This document shows positions 34,185-42,730 of a DNA stretch of 64,000 nucleotides, piece after piece. The stretch spans positions 292,183 to 356,182 of the forward strand of contig JAWLDA010000003.1 of assembly GCA_041686855.1 (NCBI GenBank), in the 5' to 3' direction. This stretch comes from JAWLDA01 sp041686855. Lineage in GTDB: Bacteria > Bacillota > Limnochordia > DTU080 > RSA5. The translations under genes and the position numbers were made by a program. Under the pieces are notes generated by a model. The model was given only the letters and a program-made list of their open reading frames with translations. It had not been told where the DNA came from and searched no databases. The number at the start of each line of letters is the position of its first letter. The first letter of the stretch is position 1.

Positions 34185-34978
34185 CCCATAAAGGCGTACA
34201 AGTAGTAGACGACGGTCCCGCTTACAAACAGACTGTCAAGTCTGTCCAGGACCCCCCCATGCCCTGGGAGGAGGCTGCCGGAGTCCTTCGCGCCGGCGCG
34301 GCGCTTGAGTCCCGACTCTATCAGATCCCCAATTTGAGCCGCGGCCGATACCACGAAGCCGATCCCCAGCCAGGGCCACCAAGGCAGCCCAAAGTAGAGA
34401 GCGAGCAGCATCGCGACGAGCGAGCCGGCGATCAGGCCGCCTGTGGCCCCTTCGACCGTCTTGTTGGGACTCACCTGTGGCCACAGTCGCGTTCGTCCCA
34501 CCTTGCGTCCTACAAAGAAGGCCCCCGTGTCGGTGGCCCACGTAACAAGGACGGCAAGCAACAGGGGGAACAAGCCGACGGCGCGCAACCCTACGAGATG
34601 AGCCACAAAGAGTCCAGGGTAGGCGATCGCGGCCAACGTGGCGCCAAGCGCCGGCAGCCCTTGTCGACTCGTTCGCGGCCACAGTGCGTGCAATGCCACC
34701 AGCGGTACGGCGGCCGCAGCCACGAAACTCATGGGGATGCTCCACTCACCTGGGGCGTCTCCAGTCACAATGTATGCGTGTGTCACCAGCCCACATGCCA
34801 TGAAGGCGGCGATCCAGCCGAACGGGAGTGAATGCTCGCCTGTAAGGAGACGCGCACTCTCAAGCGTTCCAATGAGACAGAACAGCAACATGAGTCCGGC
34901 CCATGCTGCCCCCCCGTAGAACAAGGCAGCGAGGAAAAGAGGGATCCCAACAGCCGCCGTGAGGATTCGGGCAGCCAC
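34181..34978 (-). CDS. cdsA: Phosphatidate cytidylyltransferase
   Basis: Makes CDP-diacylglycerol, the precursor of bacterial phospholipids, in the membrane. The 265 residues have about eight hydrophobic helices and the family signature near the C-terminus: SPNKTVEGATGGLIAGSLVA and DSGSLLPGHGGVLDRLDSLF. The GTG start at 34978 has GGGGGG 9 bases upstream, within the end of uppS. The uppS-cdsA pair is conserved. Confidence 0.96.
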   Translation of the reverse strand: MAARILTAAVGIPLFLAALFYGGAAWAGLMLLFCLIGTLESARLLTGEHSLPFGWIAAFMACGLVTHAYIVTGDAPGEWSIPMSFVAAAAVPLVALHALWPRTSRQGLPALGATLAAIAYPGLFVAHLVGLRAVGLFPLLLAVLVTWATDTGAFFVGRKVGRTRLWPQVSPNKTVEGATGGLIAGSLVAMLLALYFGLPWWPWLGIGFVVSAAAQIGDLIESGLKRRAGAKDSGSLLPGHGGVLDRLDSLFVSGTVVYYLYAFMG

Positions 34979-34981
34979 GAA

Positions 34982-35764
34982 TCAAAGCCCCCCGAAGCGA
35001 CGATCGCGTTGTTGGTAGTCGTGCAGCGCTTCAAGGAGGTGAATGCGGCGAAAATCAGGCCAAAACACCGGCGTCAGCCAGATCTCGGCGTACGCCATTT
35101 GCCACAGTAAAAAGTTGCTGATCCGACACTCTCCACCGGTGCGAATCAACAGATCCAAGTCGGGAGATTCAGGGGTGTAAATCAAGCCGGAGAAAGCGGC
35201 TTCGTCGACGTCGTCTTCGCTTAGCTCACCCAAGCGAGCCCGGCGGACCAAACCTTTGGCCGCATCAACGATTTCGGCCCGCCCGCCGTAGTTGAGGCCG
35301 ACATTCAAGGAGAGCTTATCGTTGTCGCGAGTAAGCTCCTCGGCCGCCTCAATCCGCCTCTCCAGTGAGGTTGGCAGTGCACCTCGCCGCCCGATGATGC
35401 GCACTCGAACACCGTTAGCGTGCAACTGATTTACCTCACGATCAAGCACTTCTTCAAGGAGTCTTAGGAGGAAGCTTACCTCTTCTTTGGGGCGCGACCA
35501 ATTCTCCGTCGAAAACGCATACACCGTCAACATTTTAATGCCAAGGTCCCGACAGTTGCGCGTAATCTCCCGAAGACTCTCGATACCAGCCCGGTGTCCA
35601 GCGGGACGCGGAAGGGCCCGCCGCTGCGCCCAACGGCCGTTGCCGTCCATAATGACGGCAATGTGTCTCGGCATGCGCGCGGGGTCGAGCTTACTGCGTA
35701 AAAGTTCCTCGTCTTGTCGATCCGCATGCTCGCGCTGTCCGTTTCGAAAGAGCTCGCCTAGCAT
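34982..35764 (-). CDS. uppS: Undecaprenyl diphosphate synthase
   Basis: Condenses isopentenyl units into the C55 lipid carrier for wall synthesis. The 260 residues include the catalytic block HIAVIMDGNGRWAQRR, TVYAFSTENWSRP, and the C-terminal RTGGECRISNFLLWQMAYAE with PVFWPDF. An N-terminal extension of about 30 residues is normal for Firmicutes UppS. The ribosome site is weak and distant, so the start is less certain than the identity. It uses precursors made through dxr. Confidence 0.96.
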   Translation of the reverse strand: MLGELFRNGQREHADRQDEELLRSKLDPARMPRHIAVIMDGNGRWAQRRALPRPAGHRAGIESLREITRNCRDLGIKMLTVYAFSTENWSRPKEEVSFLLRLLEEVLDREVNQLHANGVRVRIIGRRGALPTSLERRIEAAEELTRDNDKLSLNVGLNYGGRAEIVDAAKGLVRRARLGELSEDDVDEAAFSGLIYTPESPDLDLLIRTGGECRISNFLLWQMAYAEIWLTPVFWPDFRRIHLLEALHDYQQRDRRFGGL

Positions 35765-35848
35765 CAGCGATTCGACCGTTCCTTTCCGGCGGCGTCACAG
35801 TGTAACAGTGTGGCGTGCGGGCCCCACTGCCCGTTGGCACATAAGGCA

Positions 35849-36064
35849 CTATCGAGGGACTGCTTGCCAACTCTCCCGTGCGCAGGTTAACTCTAAAATC
35901 CCATCGTCTTTCACACTCTGTCGAATCACTCGCAGGGAGCCTTCAGACGCACTCTGGCCACCGAGGATCTTGATACGCACCGACAAGCCGCGTGCCTCAC
36001 ATACTCGTTTCGCCACGGAGGATTCGTATCCGACGACGAGGTTATCTCGATCCGTCAGACTCAA
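35849..36064 (-). CDS. Small conserved-looking protein between frr and uppS
   Basis: 71 residues of unknown function. The TTG start at 36064 is supported by GGAGGT 10 bases upstream, inside the last codons of frr, and the gene begins 6 bases after the frr stop. The sequence has a compact alpha/beta look: VVGYESSVAKRVCEARGLSV, an IKILGG turn, then SLRVIRQSVKDDGILELTCA. This recalls the PASTA-like pattern and small uncharacterised proteins of other Firmicutes genomes, but I cannot assign a family with certainty. Confidence 0.65.
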   Translation of the reverse strand: MSLTDRDNLVVGYESSVAKRVCEARGLSVRIKILGGQSASEGSLRVIRQSVKDDGILELTCARESWQAVPR

Positions 36065-36070
36065 GGGGTG

Positions 36071-36628
36071 CTATACCTCCAAAATCTCTTTCTCTTTTGC
36101 CTCAAGCAGGCGGTCGATCTCTTGGACGTACGTGTTGGTCAACGCCTGTATCCGCTCTTGAGCTCGTTTGCCGTCGTCCTCGGAGATCTCTTTCTCCTTC
36201 TCCAACTCTTTGATCGTCTCATTGGCGTCCCGGCGAACGTTGCGAACGGCGACGCGCTTCTCTTCGGCTTCTTTGCGTACGAGCCGGACGAGCTCCTTGC
36301 GTCGCTCCTCAGTTAGTGGCGGAATCGCGATGCGAATGACGGATCCATCGCTGGTGGGCGTGAGCCCCAAGTCGGACTGCATGATAGCCTTCTCTACGGC
36401 CTGCATTTGACTCTTGTCCCAGGGTTGAATGAGAAGGAGCCTTGGCTCAGGCGCCGAGAGTGTCGCCATTTGGTTGAGAGGGGTCGAGGTGCCGTAGTAA
36501 TCAACGTTCACCCGATCGAGAAGACTGGTGCTCGCACGGGCCGAACGGATACCGGCGAAGTCTCGTCGGGCCGAGGCAACTGCCGCTTTCATGCGCTCTT
36601 CGGCATCGGTTATCACTTCGTCAATCAC
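36071..36628 (-). CDS. frr: Ribosome recycling factor
   Basis: Splits post-termination ribosomes together with EF-G. The 185 residues are the standard length, with signature stretches FAGIRSARASTSLLDRVNVD and SDGSVIRIAIPPLTEERRKE and the three-helix tail ending in EIDRLLEAKEKEILEV. Its start overlaps the pyrH stop by 8 bases. The order rpsB-tsf-pyrH-frr is universal in Firmicutes. Confidence 0.97.
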   Translation of the reverse strand: MIDEVITDAEERMKAAVASARRDFAGIRSARASTSLLDRVNVDYYGTSTPLNQMATLSAPEPRLLLIQPWDKSQMQAVEKAIMQSDLGLTPTSDGSVIRIAIPPLTEERRKELVRLVRKEAEEKRVAVRNVRRDANETIKELEKEKEISEDDGKRAQERIQALTNTYVQEIDRLLEAKEKEILEV

Positions 36629-37355
36629 GTGAGTGGACGCCTCCTACAATCGTACCGATCTTCTCTCCGCAGACTGCTCGAACGATGTGATCGCTTTGAT
36701 TAAAGTCGAAGACAATAATGGGTATTCGATTGTCCATGCACAATGAGGTAGCCGTTGAGTCCATCACGGCGAGCCCGGCTTGGAGCAAATCGATATAGTC
36801 GAGGCTCTCGTACTTTTTGGCGCCGGGATCTTTGCGTGGATCTGCACTGTAGACACCGTCCACTCCCCGCTTTGCCATCAAGATCAGCTCGGCCTCAATC
36901 TCTGCTGCACGCAAGGCCGCCGTGGTATCGGTGGTAAAGTAAGGATTGCCGGTCCCCGACGCGAAGATGACGATCCGGCCTTTCTCCAGGTGGCGGATCG
37001 CGCGCCGGCGTATGTACGGCTCTGCCACCTGACGCATCTCGATAGCAGTCTGCACGCGGGTGACCAAGCCGATTTTCTCCAGCGCGTCTTGCAGCGCGAG
37101 CGAATTGATCACCGTGGCGAGCATCCCCATATAGTCCGCAGTCGCTTTATCCATGCCTTTCGCACTGCCGACCGCGCCCCGCCATATGTTTCCGCCACCG
37201 ACGACAACAGCGACTTCGACCCCGAGAGCACACACTCTTTCGAGCTGTTTCGCGATGGTGCCCAGGACTTCAAAGTCGAAACCGAAACCCTGACTCCCCG
37301 ATAAGGCCTCTCCGCTCAACTTCAGCACAACGCGTCGATACTTGGGTGTGGTCAC
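36621..37355 (-). CDS. pyrH: Uridylate kinase
   Basis: Phosphorylates UMP to UDP; a hexameric amino-acid-kinase-family enzyme. About 244 residues with RVVLKLSGEALSGSQGFGFD, VVVGGGNIWRG, and FASGTGNPYFTTDTTAALRA. The GTG at 37355 is preferred because AGGGGG stands 6 bases before it; the ATG two codons upstream abuts that site. About 210 bases separate it from tsf; I see no clear promoter or terminator there. Confidence 0.96.
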   Translation of the reverse strand: MTTPKYRRVVLKLSGEALSGSQGFGFDFEVLGTIAKQLERVCALGVEVAVVVGGGNIWRGAVGSAKGMDKATADYMGMLATVINSLALQDALEKIGLVTRVQTAIEMRQVAEPYIRRRAIRHLEKGRIVIFASGTGNPYFTTDTTAALRAAEIEAELILMAKRGVDGVYSADPRKDPGAKKYESLDYIDLLQAGLAVMDSTATSLCMDNRIPIIVFDFNQSDHIVRAVCGEKIGTIVGGVHSRD

Positions 37356-37566
37356 GAACATCCCCCTGTTCGTTTCGAGTAAATTTGGAGGCATTCCTTT
37401 AATGTTGACGCGGCCGACTTGTGATCAGCGCGCGAGCCTCCGTTGACAGCGAATGGCCGAGGCGGCAGTGAGAGTGGGCACGCGTTGGTCGACCGCAAAT
37501 CCGGACCGCAAGCGTACATTGCTCAGGCCTCGACTGCCTCCTCGGCAAACGCAGATCCATTACCCG

Positions 37567-38220
37567 TTATTGACCCAGTTGCGCCTGTACCTCGGCGGCA
37601 AAATCGTCGACGCGTTTCTCGAGGCCTTCCCCGCGCTCAAACCGCACAAACCGACGTACGCGAATGTTCTCACCAATCGAGGAGATCTTCTCGTTGATAA
37701 GGTCGGAAATCTTTTTGTCGCCGTCTCGGACGTACGGTTGATCCACCAGGCACACTTGCTCGTAGAACTTCTCGATTCGTCCTTCGACGATCTTGGCCAC
37801 GATGTGCTCCGGCTTCCCTTCGTTGAGGGCCTGCTGACGGATGACTTCCCGCTCACGTTCGAGAACGTCGCTGGGAACTTGCTCCCGGTCGACGTAATCT
37901 GCCTTTAAGGCGGCAACCTGCATGGCAAGGTTGCGAACGAGCTCCTTGAACTCGTCGGTCTTGGCGACAAAGTCAGTCTCGCAATTAACCTCGATGAGGA
38001 CGCCGATACGTCCCTCACCATGTATGTAGGCGTCGACGAGTCCCTCCGACGCAATACGACCTGACTTCTTGGCGGCCGAGGCCAGCCCCTTCTCACGCAG
38101 GTAGTCGATGGCCTTCTCCATATCGCCATCGGTCTCGGTGAGCGCCTTTTTGCAGTCCATCATCCCTGCCCCGGTACGCTCACGAAGCTCTTTCACCAGT
38201 TGCGATGTTATCTTTGCCAC
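37567..38220 (-). CDS. tsf: Elongation factor Ts
   Basis: Nucleotide-exchange factor for EF-Tu. It has 217 residues, the short form common in some Firmicutes and thermophiles. It begins with the UBA domain (SQLVKELRERTGAGMMDCKK) and contains GRIGVLIEVNCETDFVAKTD, the EF-Tu contact signature. The dimerisation domain is reduced, and the C-terminal module is present (VRRFVRFERGEGLEKRVDDF). It lies downstream of rpsB after a hairpin-bearing gap. Confidence 0.96.
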   Translation of the reverse strand: MAKITSQLVKELRERTGAGMMDCKKALTETDGDMEKAIDYLREKGLASAAKKSGRIASEGLVDAYIHGEGRIGVLIEVNCETDFVAKTDEFKELVRNLAMQVAALKADYVDREQVPSDVLEREREVIRQQALNEGKPEHIVAKIVEGRIEKFYEQVCLVDQPYVRDGDKKISDLINEKISSIGENIRVRRFVRFERGEGLEKRVDDFAAEVQAQLGQ

Positions 38221-38282
38221 TTTAACAGCCTCCCCCTTCCATCAGATGGACGTGTGCTCCCCGTGTTCGTGTGAGACACTAA

Positions 38283-38340
38283 GGGCGAGTCTCCCCCTTT
38301 GAGGAGTTTGTCCCAAACACCCTCAAGAAGGAACTCGCCC
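38283..38340. terminator. Long imperfect hairpin between rpsB and tsf
   Basis: GGGCGAGT (38283-38290) pairs with ACTCGCCC (38333-38340), with further inner pairing (TTGAG/CTCAA and TTTG/CAAA). It lies in the rpsB-tsf gap. There is no T-run, so it may set the rpsB:tsf ratio through attenuation or mRNA stability. Confidence 0.4.
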
Positions 38341-38365
38341 CCATGTAACTCGCAAATAGCAGGCG

Positions 38366-39145
38366 TTACGACTCCGCTCCGGCAGTCGCCAACTCGACGT
38401 CCTCTTCGACCGGCTCGCCCGAGTCGGCGCCACTCTCATCGGTTGCTCCAGCGGCTTCGGCGAGACCTTCTTTGCCTTCGATCACGGCGTCGGCAACCTT
38501 GCCCGTCAATAGACGCACGGCCCGAATCGCGTCGTCATTCCCCGGAATGACCAAATCGACCTCGTCGGGGTCGCAATTGGTATCCACGATGGCTACGATG
38601 GGGATGCCGAGCTTGCGCGCTTCGGCTACCGCAATACGCTCCTTGCGCGGATCGATAATAAAGACAGCGTCCGGCAAGCGACGCATGTTGCGAATCCCGC
38701 CCAAGAATCGCTCGAGGCGCTCCTTCTCCTTGCGGAGCTCAAGCACTTCCTTTTTGGGCAGGAGGTAAAAAGACCCGTCGGTCTCCATCTCCTCGAGCTT
38801 GATCAAGCGATCAATGCGGCTCTTGATGGTCTTGAAGTTAGTTAGCATCCCACCGAGCCAGCGCTCGTTCACATAGGGCATGCCGCAGCGCTCCGCCTCG
38901 AGGCGGACCGTCTCCTGCGCTTGTTTCTTGGTTCCAACGATCAGGATGTTGCCTCGCTCCTGCGCCAGCTCTTTAACGAACTGGTACATCTCCTCGACCT
39001 TGCGCACTGTCTTTTGTAGGTCAATGATGTAGATCCCGTTGCGCTCCGTGAATATATACGGAGCCATCTTGGGGTTCCACCGGCGGGTCTGATGTCCAAA
39101 ATGAACGCCCGATTCTAAGAGCTGCTTCATCGTAATTACGGCCAT
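38366..39145 (-). CDS. rpsB: 30S ribosomal protein S2
   Basis: Small-subunit ribosomal protein. About 259 residues, starting ITMKQLLESGVHFGHQTRRW and including the signatures RWLGGMLTNFKTIKSRI and PDAVFIIDPRKERIAVAEAR. The C-terminal 35 residues form an acidic extension. The ATG at 39145 has GGAGGT 6 bases upstream, and a vegetative promoter lies about 120 bases upstream. The sigD-type gene ends about 200 bases before it, so this is where the translation-factor unit begins. Confidence 0.97.
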   Translation of the reverse strand: MAVITMKQLLESGVHFGHQTRRWNPKMAPYIFTERNGIYIIDLQKTVRKVEEMYQFVKELAQERGNILIVGTKKQAQETVRLEAERCGMPYVNERWLGGMLTNFKTIKSRIDRLIKLEEMETDGSFYLLPKKEVLELRKEKERLERFLGGIRNMRRLPDAVFIIDPRKERIAVAEARKLGIPIVAIVDTNCDPDEVDLVIPGNDDAIRAVRLLTGKVADAVIEGKEGLAEAAGATDESGADSGEPVEEDVELATAGAES

Positions 39146-39269
39146 CAGTCCACCTCCTCTCTTTTGGTTAGTTCCTCCGCACAACATCTTCCCAGGGGAG
39201 CAACCGCCTGCACGCGGCACCGGGCACCCCTGGTCCGCCTAAGTGCGTGTGTAGTGTACACCAACGGGT

Positions 39270-39298
39270 AGTATACCACAGACGAGGCGCATCATCAA
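39270..39298 (-). promoter_or_regulatory. Sigma-A promoter of rpsB operon
   Basis: On the minus strand TTGATG (39293-39298), a 17-base spacer, and TATACT (39270-39275) with a TGG extension. It lies between the sigma-factor gene and rpsB, giving a leader of about 120 bases. Confidence 0.75.
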
Positions 39299-39345
39299 TG
39301 AATTTGCGATTGTCGTTCCGACCGCCTGATGATCTACCCGCGGTC

Positions 39346-40146
39346 TCAACTTACAAGGCTCTCTCTCATTCGCCCCAATTGAGCCTGTAGACGGGCGATC
39401 GCTCGAGTATGAAGTTGTGAAACACGTGACACGCTCACACCTAAAACGTGCGCCACCTCTTTGACACTCAACTCTTCGTAGTAGTAAAGTGCTACCACAA
39501 GCCGTTCCCGCTCCGGGAGACGGTCAATGGCGTCCGCTAATAGTCGCTGAACTTCGACAATTTCGAGAGAGCGAAAGGGAGTTTCGCCCATGGGATCCGC
39601 CAGATTGCGCTCCCATCCACCGTGATGGCTATCCGAATCGCTGGGACCGCCCTCATCAAGGGAGAGAACAGTTGCGGCCTGTACGTCACTCAACCAACCT
39701 CGATACTCCGCAGATGTCACGTTCAGAGCGTTGCAAACTTCCTCTTCGGTTGCACGACGGCCTAAGCGTGCCTCCAGGGCCGCTACGGCCGACTCAATCT
39801 CCTTCGCCTTTTGGCGCACCGTGCGCGGAAGCCAATCGAGTGTACGCAATCCGTCCACTATCGCGCCGCGAATCCGCCTCACGGCGTACGTCTCAAACTT
39901 TACGTCGCGGCATGGATCAAACCTCTCTACCGCGTCCAACAGACCGAAATTGCCCAAACTCACGAGATCGTCGAAATCAATGGCGCCGTGGAGTCCCGCT
40001 TTGACCCTTCCGGCCACGTGCTTTACCATAGGAGCGTACCGCAGAATCAACGCCTCACGCGCTTTGGGGCATCCGTACCCCTTATACCTCTCCCAGGCCG
40101 ATTCAACATCGAGCTCCATCGTGACAGCCAAGGCGACTGAATTCAC
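39346..40146 (-). CDS. sigD: SigD/FliA/WhiG-type RNA polymerase sigma factor
   Basis: Sigma factor of the flagellar/motility class. The 266 residues show region 2 (REALILRYAPMVKHVAGRVK, FDDLVSLGNFGLLDAVERFD, VKFETYAVRRIRGAIVDGLR), the region 3 marker LDWLPRTVRQKAKEIESAVA, and region 4 (LPERERLVVALYYYEELSVK with HVLGVSVSRVSQLHTRAIAR). All are typical of SigD/FliA/WhiG. The GTG at 40146 has AAGGGGG 10 bases upstream. It directly follows flhG; the che genes that usually stand between flhG and sigD in Bacillus are absent. No anti-sigma FlgM gene is seen. Because no flagellin or hook genes are present here, its targets are unclear. Confidence 0.92.
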   Translation of the reverse strand: MNSVALAVTMELDVESAWERYKGYGCPKAREALILRYAPMVKHVAGRVKAGLHGAIDFDDLVSLGNFGLLDAVERFDPCRDVKFETYAVRRIRGAIVDGLRTLDWLPRTVRQKAKEIESAVAALEARLGRRATEEEVCNALNVTSAEYRGWLSDVQAATVLSLDEGGPSDSDSHHGGWERNLADPMGETPFRSLEIVEVQRLLADAIDRLPERERLVVALYYYEELSVKEVAHVLGVSVSRVSQLHTRAIARLQAQLGRMRESLVS

Positions 40147-40234
40147 AGGTGTCGATCCCCCTTCAACATTTGCAGGAGGACTTGGACACCCCAAACTCTG
40201 ATCCCTCTCCTTAAATTACCAACGGAAGGGGGAT

Positions 40235-41107
40235 TCAGCCCTTTCGGCGCAACGCTTCGGCGATCCGTTGGAACAAACCGCCCACTCCGTCATGGGTGGA
40301 CTCGGTTCCCTCTGTGATGAGCCGGCGAGCGATAAGACCGACATTGCGAGCCGCCCGCGAGTAAGGATAAGAGACCACTAAGGGCACTTGCTGGTCGACG
40401 GCTTTCGGCACCGACGAGTCAAAAGGAACATACCCTAGTAACTCCATGTCGGCTTCCGTCCCCAAGAACTGATGGACGACGGTCGCAAGGCTTCTAAAGA
40501 CATGTTGAGCTTGGCGTTCGTCTCGGGCCATGTTCACCACCACTCGCACCTTGGCCTCAGGATTACTCGTCGTCACGAGCTTAATCATACCGTACGCGTC
40601 GGTGATCGCTGTCAGCTCCGGAGTGGTGACCACCAACAGCTCGTTGCACGCCAAGACAAAGCTCATCACGTTGCGTGAGATCCCCGCGCCGGTGTCGAGG
40701 ATGAGCAAATCGAGCTGAGCGTCGAGTGTCTCGATGGCGTAAATGAACCGTTGGAGCAGCCATTCGCTCAAATTGGCCAGTTCGTAAACGCCGGCGCCGC
40801 CGGCGAAGACGGCGATCCCCTCAGGCCCTTGTACTCGAATTTGCTCGAGGCGTTTCTCCCCATAAAGGACATGCCCGAGGTTAAACTCCGGAGCGACCCC
40901 CAGTACGATATCGACATTTGCCAACCCCAGGTCTCCATCGAGGACGCCTGTCCTCAACCCGAGGCGGGAGGCGGCTATCGCCAAATTGACGGCGAGATTC
41001 GTCTTCCCCACCCCGCCTTTGCCACTGGTGATAGCGATCACTCGCGCTCTGGCGACCGGGGCGTGATCTTGAGCCAGACGTCGGAGTGTCTCAGCTTGAT
41101 CGCTCAC
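40235..41107 (-). CDS. flhG: FlhG (YlxH/FleN), MinD-like ATPase
   Basis: ParA/MinD-family ATPase that controls flagellum number and position, and stimulates the FlhF GTPase through its N-terminal DQA motif. The 290 residues begin DQAETLRRLA, which preserves that motif. The deviant Walker A SGKGGVGKTNLAVNLA is present, together with VLDGDLGLANVDIVLG and LLILDTGAGISRNV. A C-terminal helix that could bind membrane is plausible (GGLFQRIAEALRRKG). It overlaps the flhF stop by 4 bases. All catalytic motifs look intact. Confidence 0.93.
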   Translation of the reverse strand: MSDQAETLRRLAQDHAPVARARVIAITSGKGGVGKTNLAVNLAIAASRLGLRTGVLDGDLGLANVDIVLGVAPEFNLGHVLYGEKRLEQIRVQGPEGIAVFAGGAGVYELANLSEWLLQRFIYAIETLDAQLDLLILDTGAGISRNVMSFVLACNELLVVTTPELTAITDAYGMIKLVTTSNPEAKVRVVVNMARDERQAQHVFRSLATVVHQFLGTEADMELLGYVPFDSSVPKAVDQQVPLVVSYPYSRAARNVGLIARRLITEGTESTHDGVGGLFQRIAEALRRKG

Positions 41108-42351
41108 AACGTCACCCCCGCGATCAACTCGGCCACCCGCTTGGCCTCGGCCACTTCGATATCGTCAGGAACGCTCTGCCCGTTTGTGACGTACGACAGG
41201 GGCTTGTCACTGAGTCGGCAGATGTTGTAGAGCATACCAAAGGTGGTTGTCTCATCGAGCTTCGTCACGATCAAGTAGGAGATGGGGAGCCTTCCAAATT
41301 GCTCCAACGTATCCAGCATCTCTTTGAGTCGAGTCGTTGCGCTTAGTACGAGATGGATTTGAGGCGACTCAATCACTTCCAGAAAGCTGCGCAACTCAGC
41401 CATCTGCATCTTATTGCGCTGACTGCGCCCGGCAGTGTCGACCAAAATCATATCGTACTCACGCCGCCGTTCGATCGCCTCTTTGAGCTCAGTAGGAGAG
41501 AACGCTACATCGACGGGGACGCCGATGATCTCCGCGTACGTCTTTAGCTGCTCAACGGCAGCGATACGGTATGTGTCGACAGTGATTAGCGCCACTCGTT
41601 TGTTGGCGAGGAGCGCATAATTCGCCGCAAGTTTGGCGATCGTGGTCGTCTTACCGACACCGGTGGGACCGATCAGGCACTGCACCTTCGCCTCTTCTCC
41701 CAAAGTGTAGGGATCGGCACACGAAATCCCCTCGGCAATCTCGTTGCATACTTCCTGCCACACACCTTGCTCATCGAGGGTCTCATCATCATCGACATCG
41801 ACGCGCCCCCGCACGGCCGTGACAAGCTCATCGGCTAACTCCTCGTGGATCTCTTGATCGATTAACGTCGAGCGTATTCGGTTCCAAGTCTCATGTAATT
41901 CCGGAGTCCGTGATGAACCTGAACCTCTTGGTTGGCTCGGAGCCTCTGCCGCGTTTGACGCCTCCGAAGCTTTAGCAAAAGGTTTTGGCGATAACGAGGA
42001 GGGGCTCTCTGTCCCTACAGGCATCCGCTGATCCAGCGCCTTTTTGATCGACTCGAGTTCCTCGCGCACTCGAGCTAACTCCGTCGCGGCCGCGCTCTCC
42101 TCGAGCGCGTCGTGGTCGGCCCCGCGCTGCGCAACATCTCCAAGACGTGCATGGGCCCGGGGACGTCCGTTTCCTACTCCCCGGGACTCGGTCGCTGCGA
42201 TCACCTCCACTTTGGTTCGGCCCAATAGGCCCCAAAGTCCACCTCTGCGTTTACGCTTTGTGTGTAAAATGACCGCTTCCGCGCCAAAGTCCGATTTGAC
42301 CAGTGCGATCGCTTCCTGCATCGTGTTTGCGACAAAACGCTTTACTCGCAT
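41104..42351 (-). CDS. flhF: FlhF, SRP-like GTPase for polar/positional targeting
   Basis: SRP-family GTPase that marks the site of basal-body assembly. The 415 residues comprise a B domain (VKRFVANTMQEAIALVKSDF, basic KRKRRGG), a variable linker, and the NG domain: G1 GPTGVGKTTTIAKLAA, G2/G3 DTYRIAA and DTAGRSQRN, G4 TKLDETTTFG. The ATG at 42351 is the natural family start although its ribosome site is poor. In Bacillus this gene follows flhA; here it follows fliN directly (31 bases), so fliOPQR-flhB-flhA are missing from between. Confidence 0.93.
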   Translation of the reverse strand: MRVKRFVANTMQEAIALVKSDFGAEAVILHTKRKRRGGLWGLLGRTKVEVIAATESRGVGNGRPRAHARLGDVAQRGADHDALEESAAATELARVREELESIKKALDQRMPVGTESPSSLSPKPFAKASEASNAAEAPSQPRGSGSSRTPELHETWNRIRSTLIDQEIHEELADELVTAVRGRVDVDDDETLDEQGVWQEVCNEIAEGISCADPYTLGEEAKVQCLIGPTGVGKTTTIAKLAANYALLANKRVALITVDTYRIAAVEQLKTYAEIIGVPVDVAFSPTELKEAIERRREYDMILVDTAGRSQRNKMQMAELRSFLEVIESPQIHLVLSATTRLKEMLDTLEQFGRLPISYLIVTKLDETTTFGMLYNICRLSDKPLSYVTNGQSVPDDIEVAEAKRVAELIAGVTL

Positions 42352-42382
42352 ACCTAAAGGAGGTTCACTCCCGCCCAACGGT

Positions 42383-42730
42383 TCACACGTGCTCCTGCGA
42401 ACCGACGATCTCAGTGATTCGAACAGCCAGATGCTCCTCGACGGTGACCACCTCGCCTCTGGCGATCAACGTGCCGTTTACGCGAACATCGACCGGTTCG
42501 CCCGACATCTTATCAAGGTTGACGATCGACCCTGGTGAAAGGCTCAGTATCTCTCGGATCGGAATGCTCACCTCTCCCAGTTCGACCGTTAATTGCAGCG
42601 GGACACCGAGCAGTACACCCAAACCAGCGCCATCGCGAGTGCTTTGTACCGCGTCCGCCTCGTCGAGCAGATTGTCCGTATCACCGAGGAGCGCTTGGAT
42701 CTCATCAGGTGAGAGCAAACTTTCACTCAT
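42383..42730 (-). CDS. fliN: Flagellar C-ring protein FliN
   Basis: Forms the base of the switch (C) ring. The 115 residues have a single SpoA domain (about 40-112, LLGVPLQLTVELGEVSIPIR to VEEHLAVRITEIVG). The N-terminus SLLSPDEIQALL resembles the phospho-CheY-binding peptide of FliM/FliY, but there is no CheC-like domain as in FliY. The ATG overlaps the fliM stop (ATGA). The SpoA family also includes type III secretion proteins, but the neighbours fix the flagellar lineage. Confidence 0.92.
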   Translation of the reverse strand: MSESLLSPDEIQALLGDTDNLLDEADAVQSTRDGAGLGVLLGVPLQLTVELGEVSIPIREILSLSPGSIVNLDKMSGEPVDVRVNGTLIARGEVVTVEEHLAVRITEIVGSQEHV

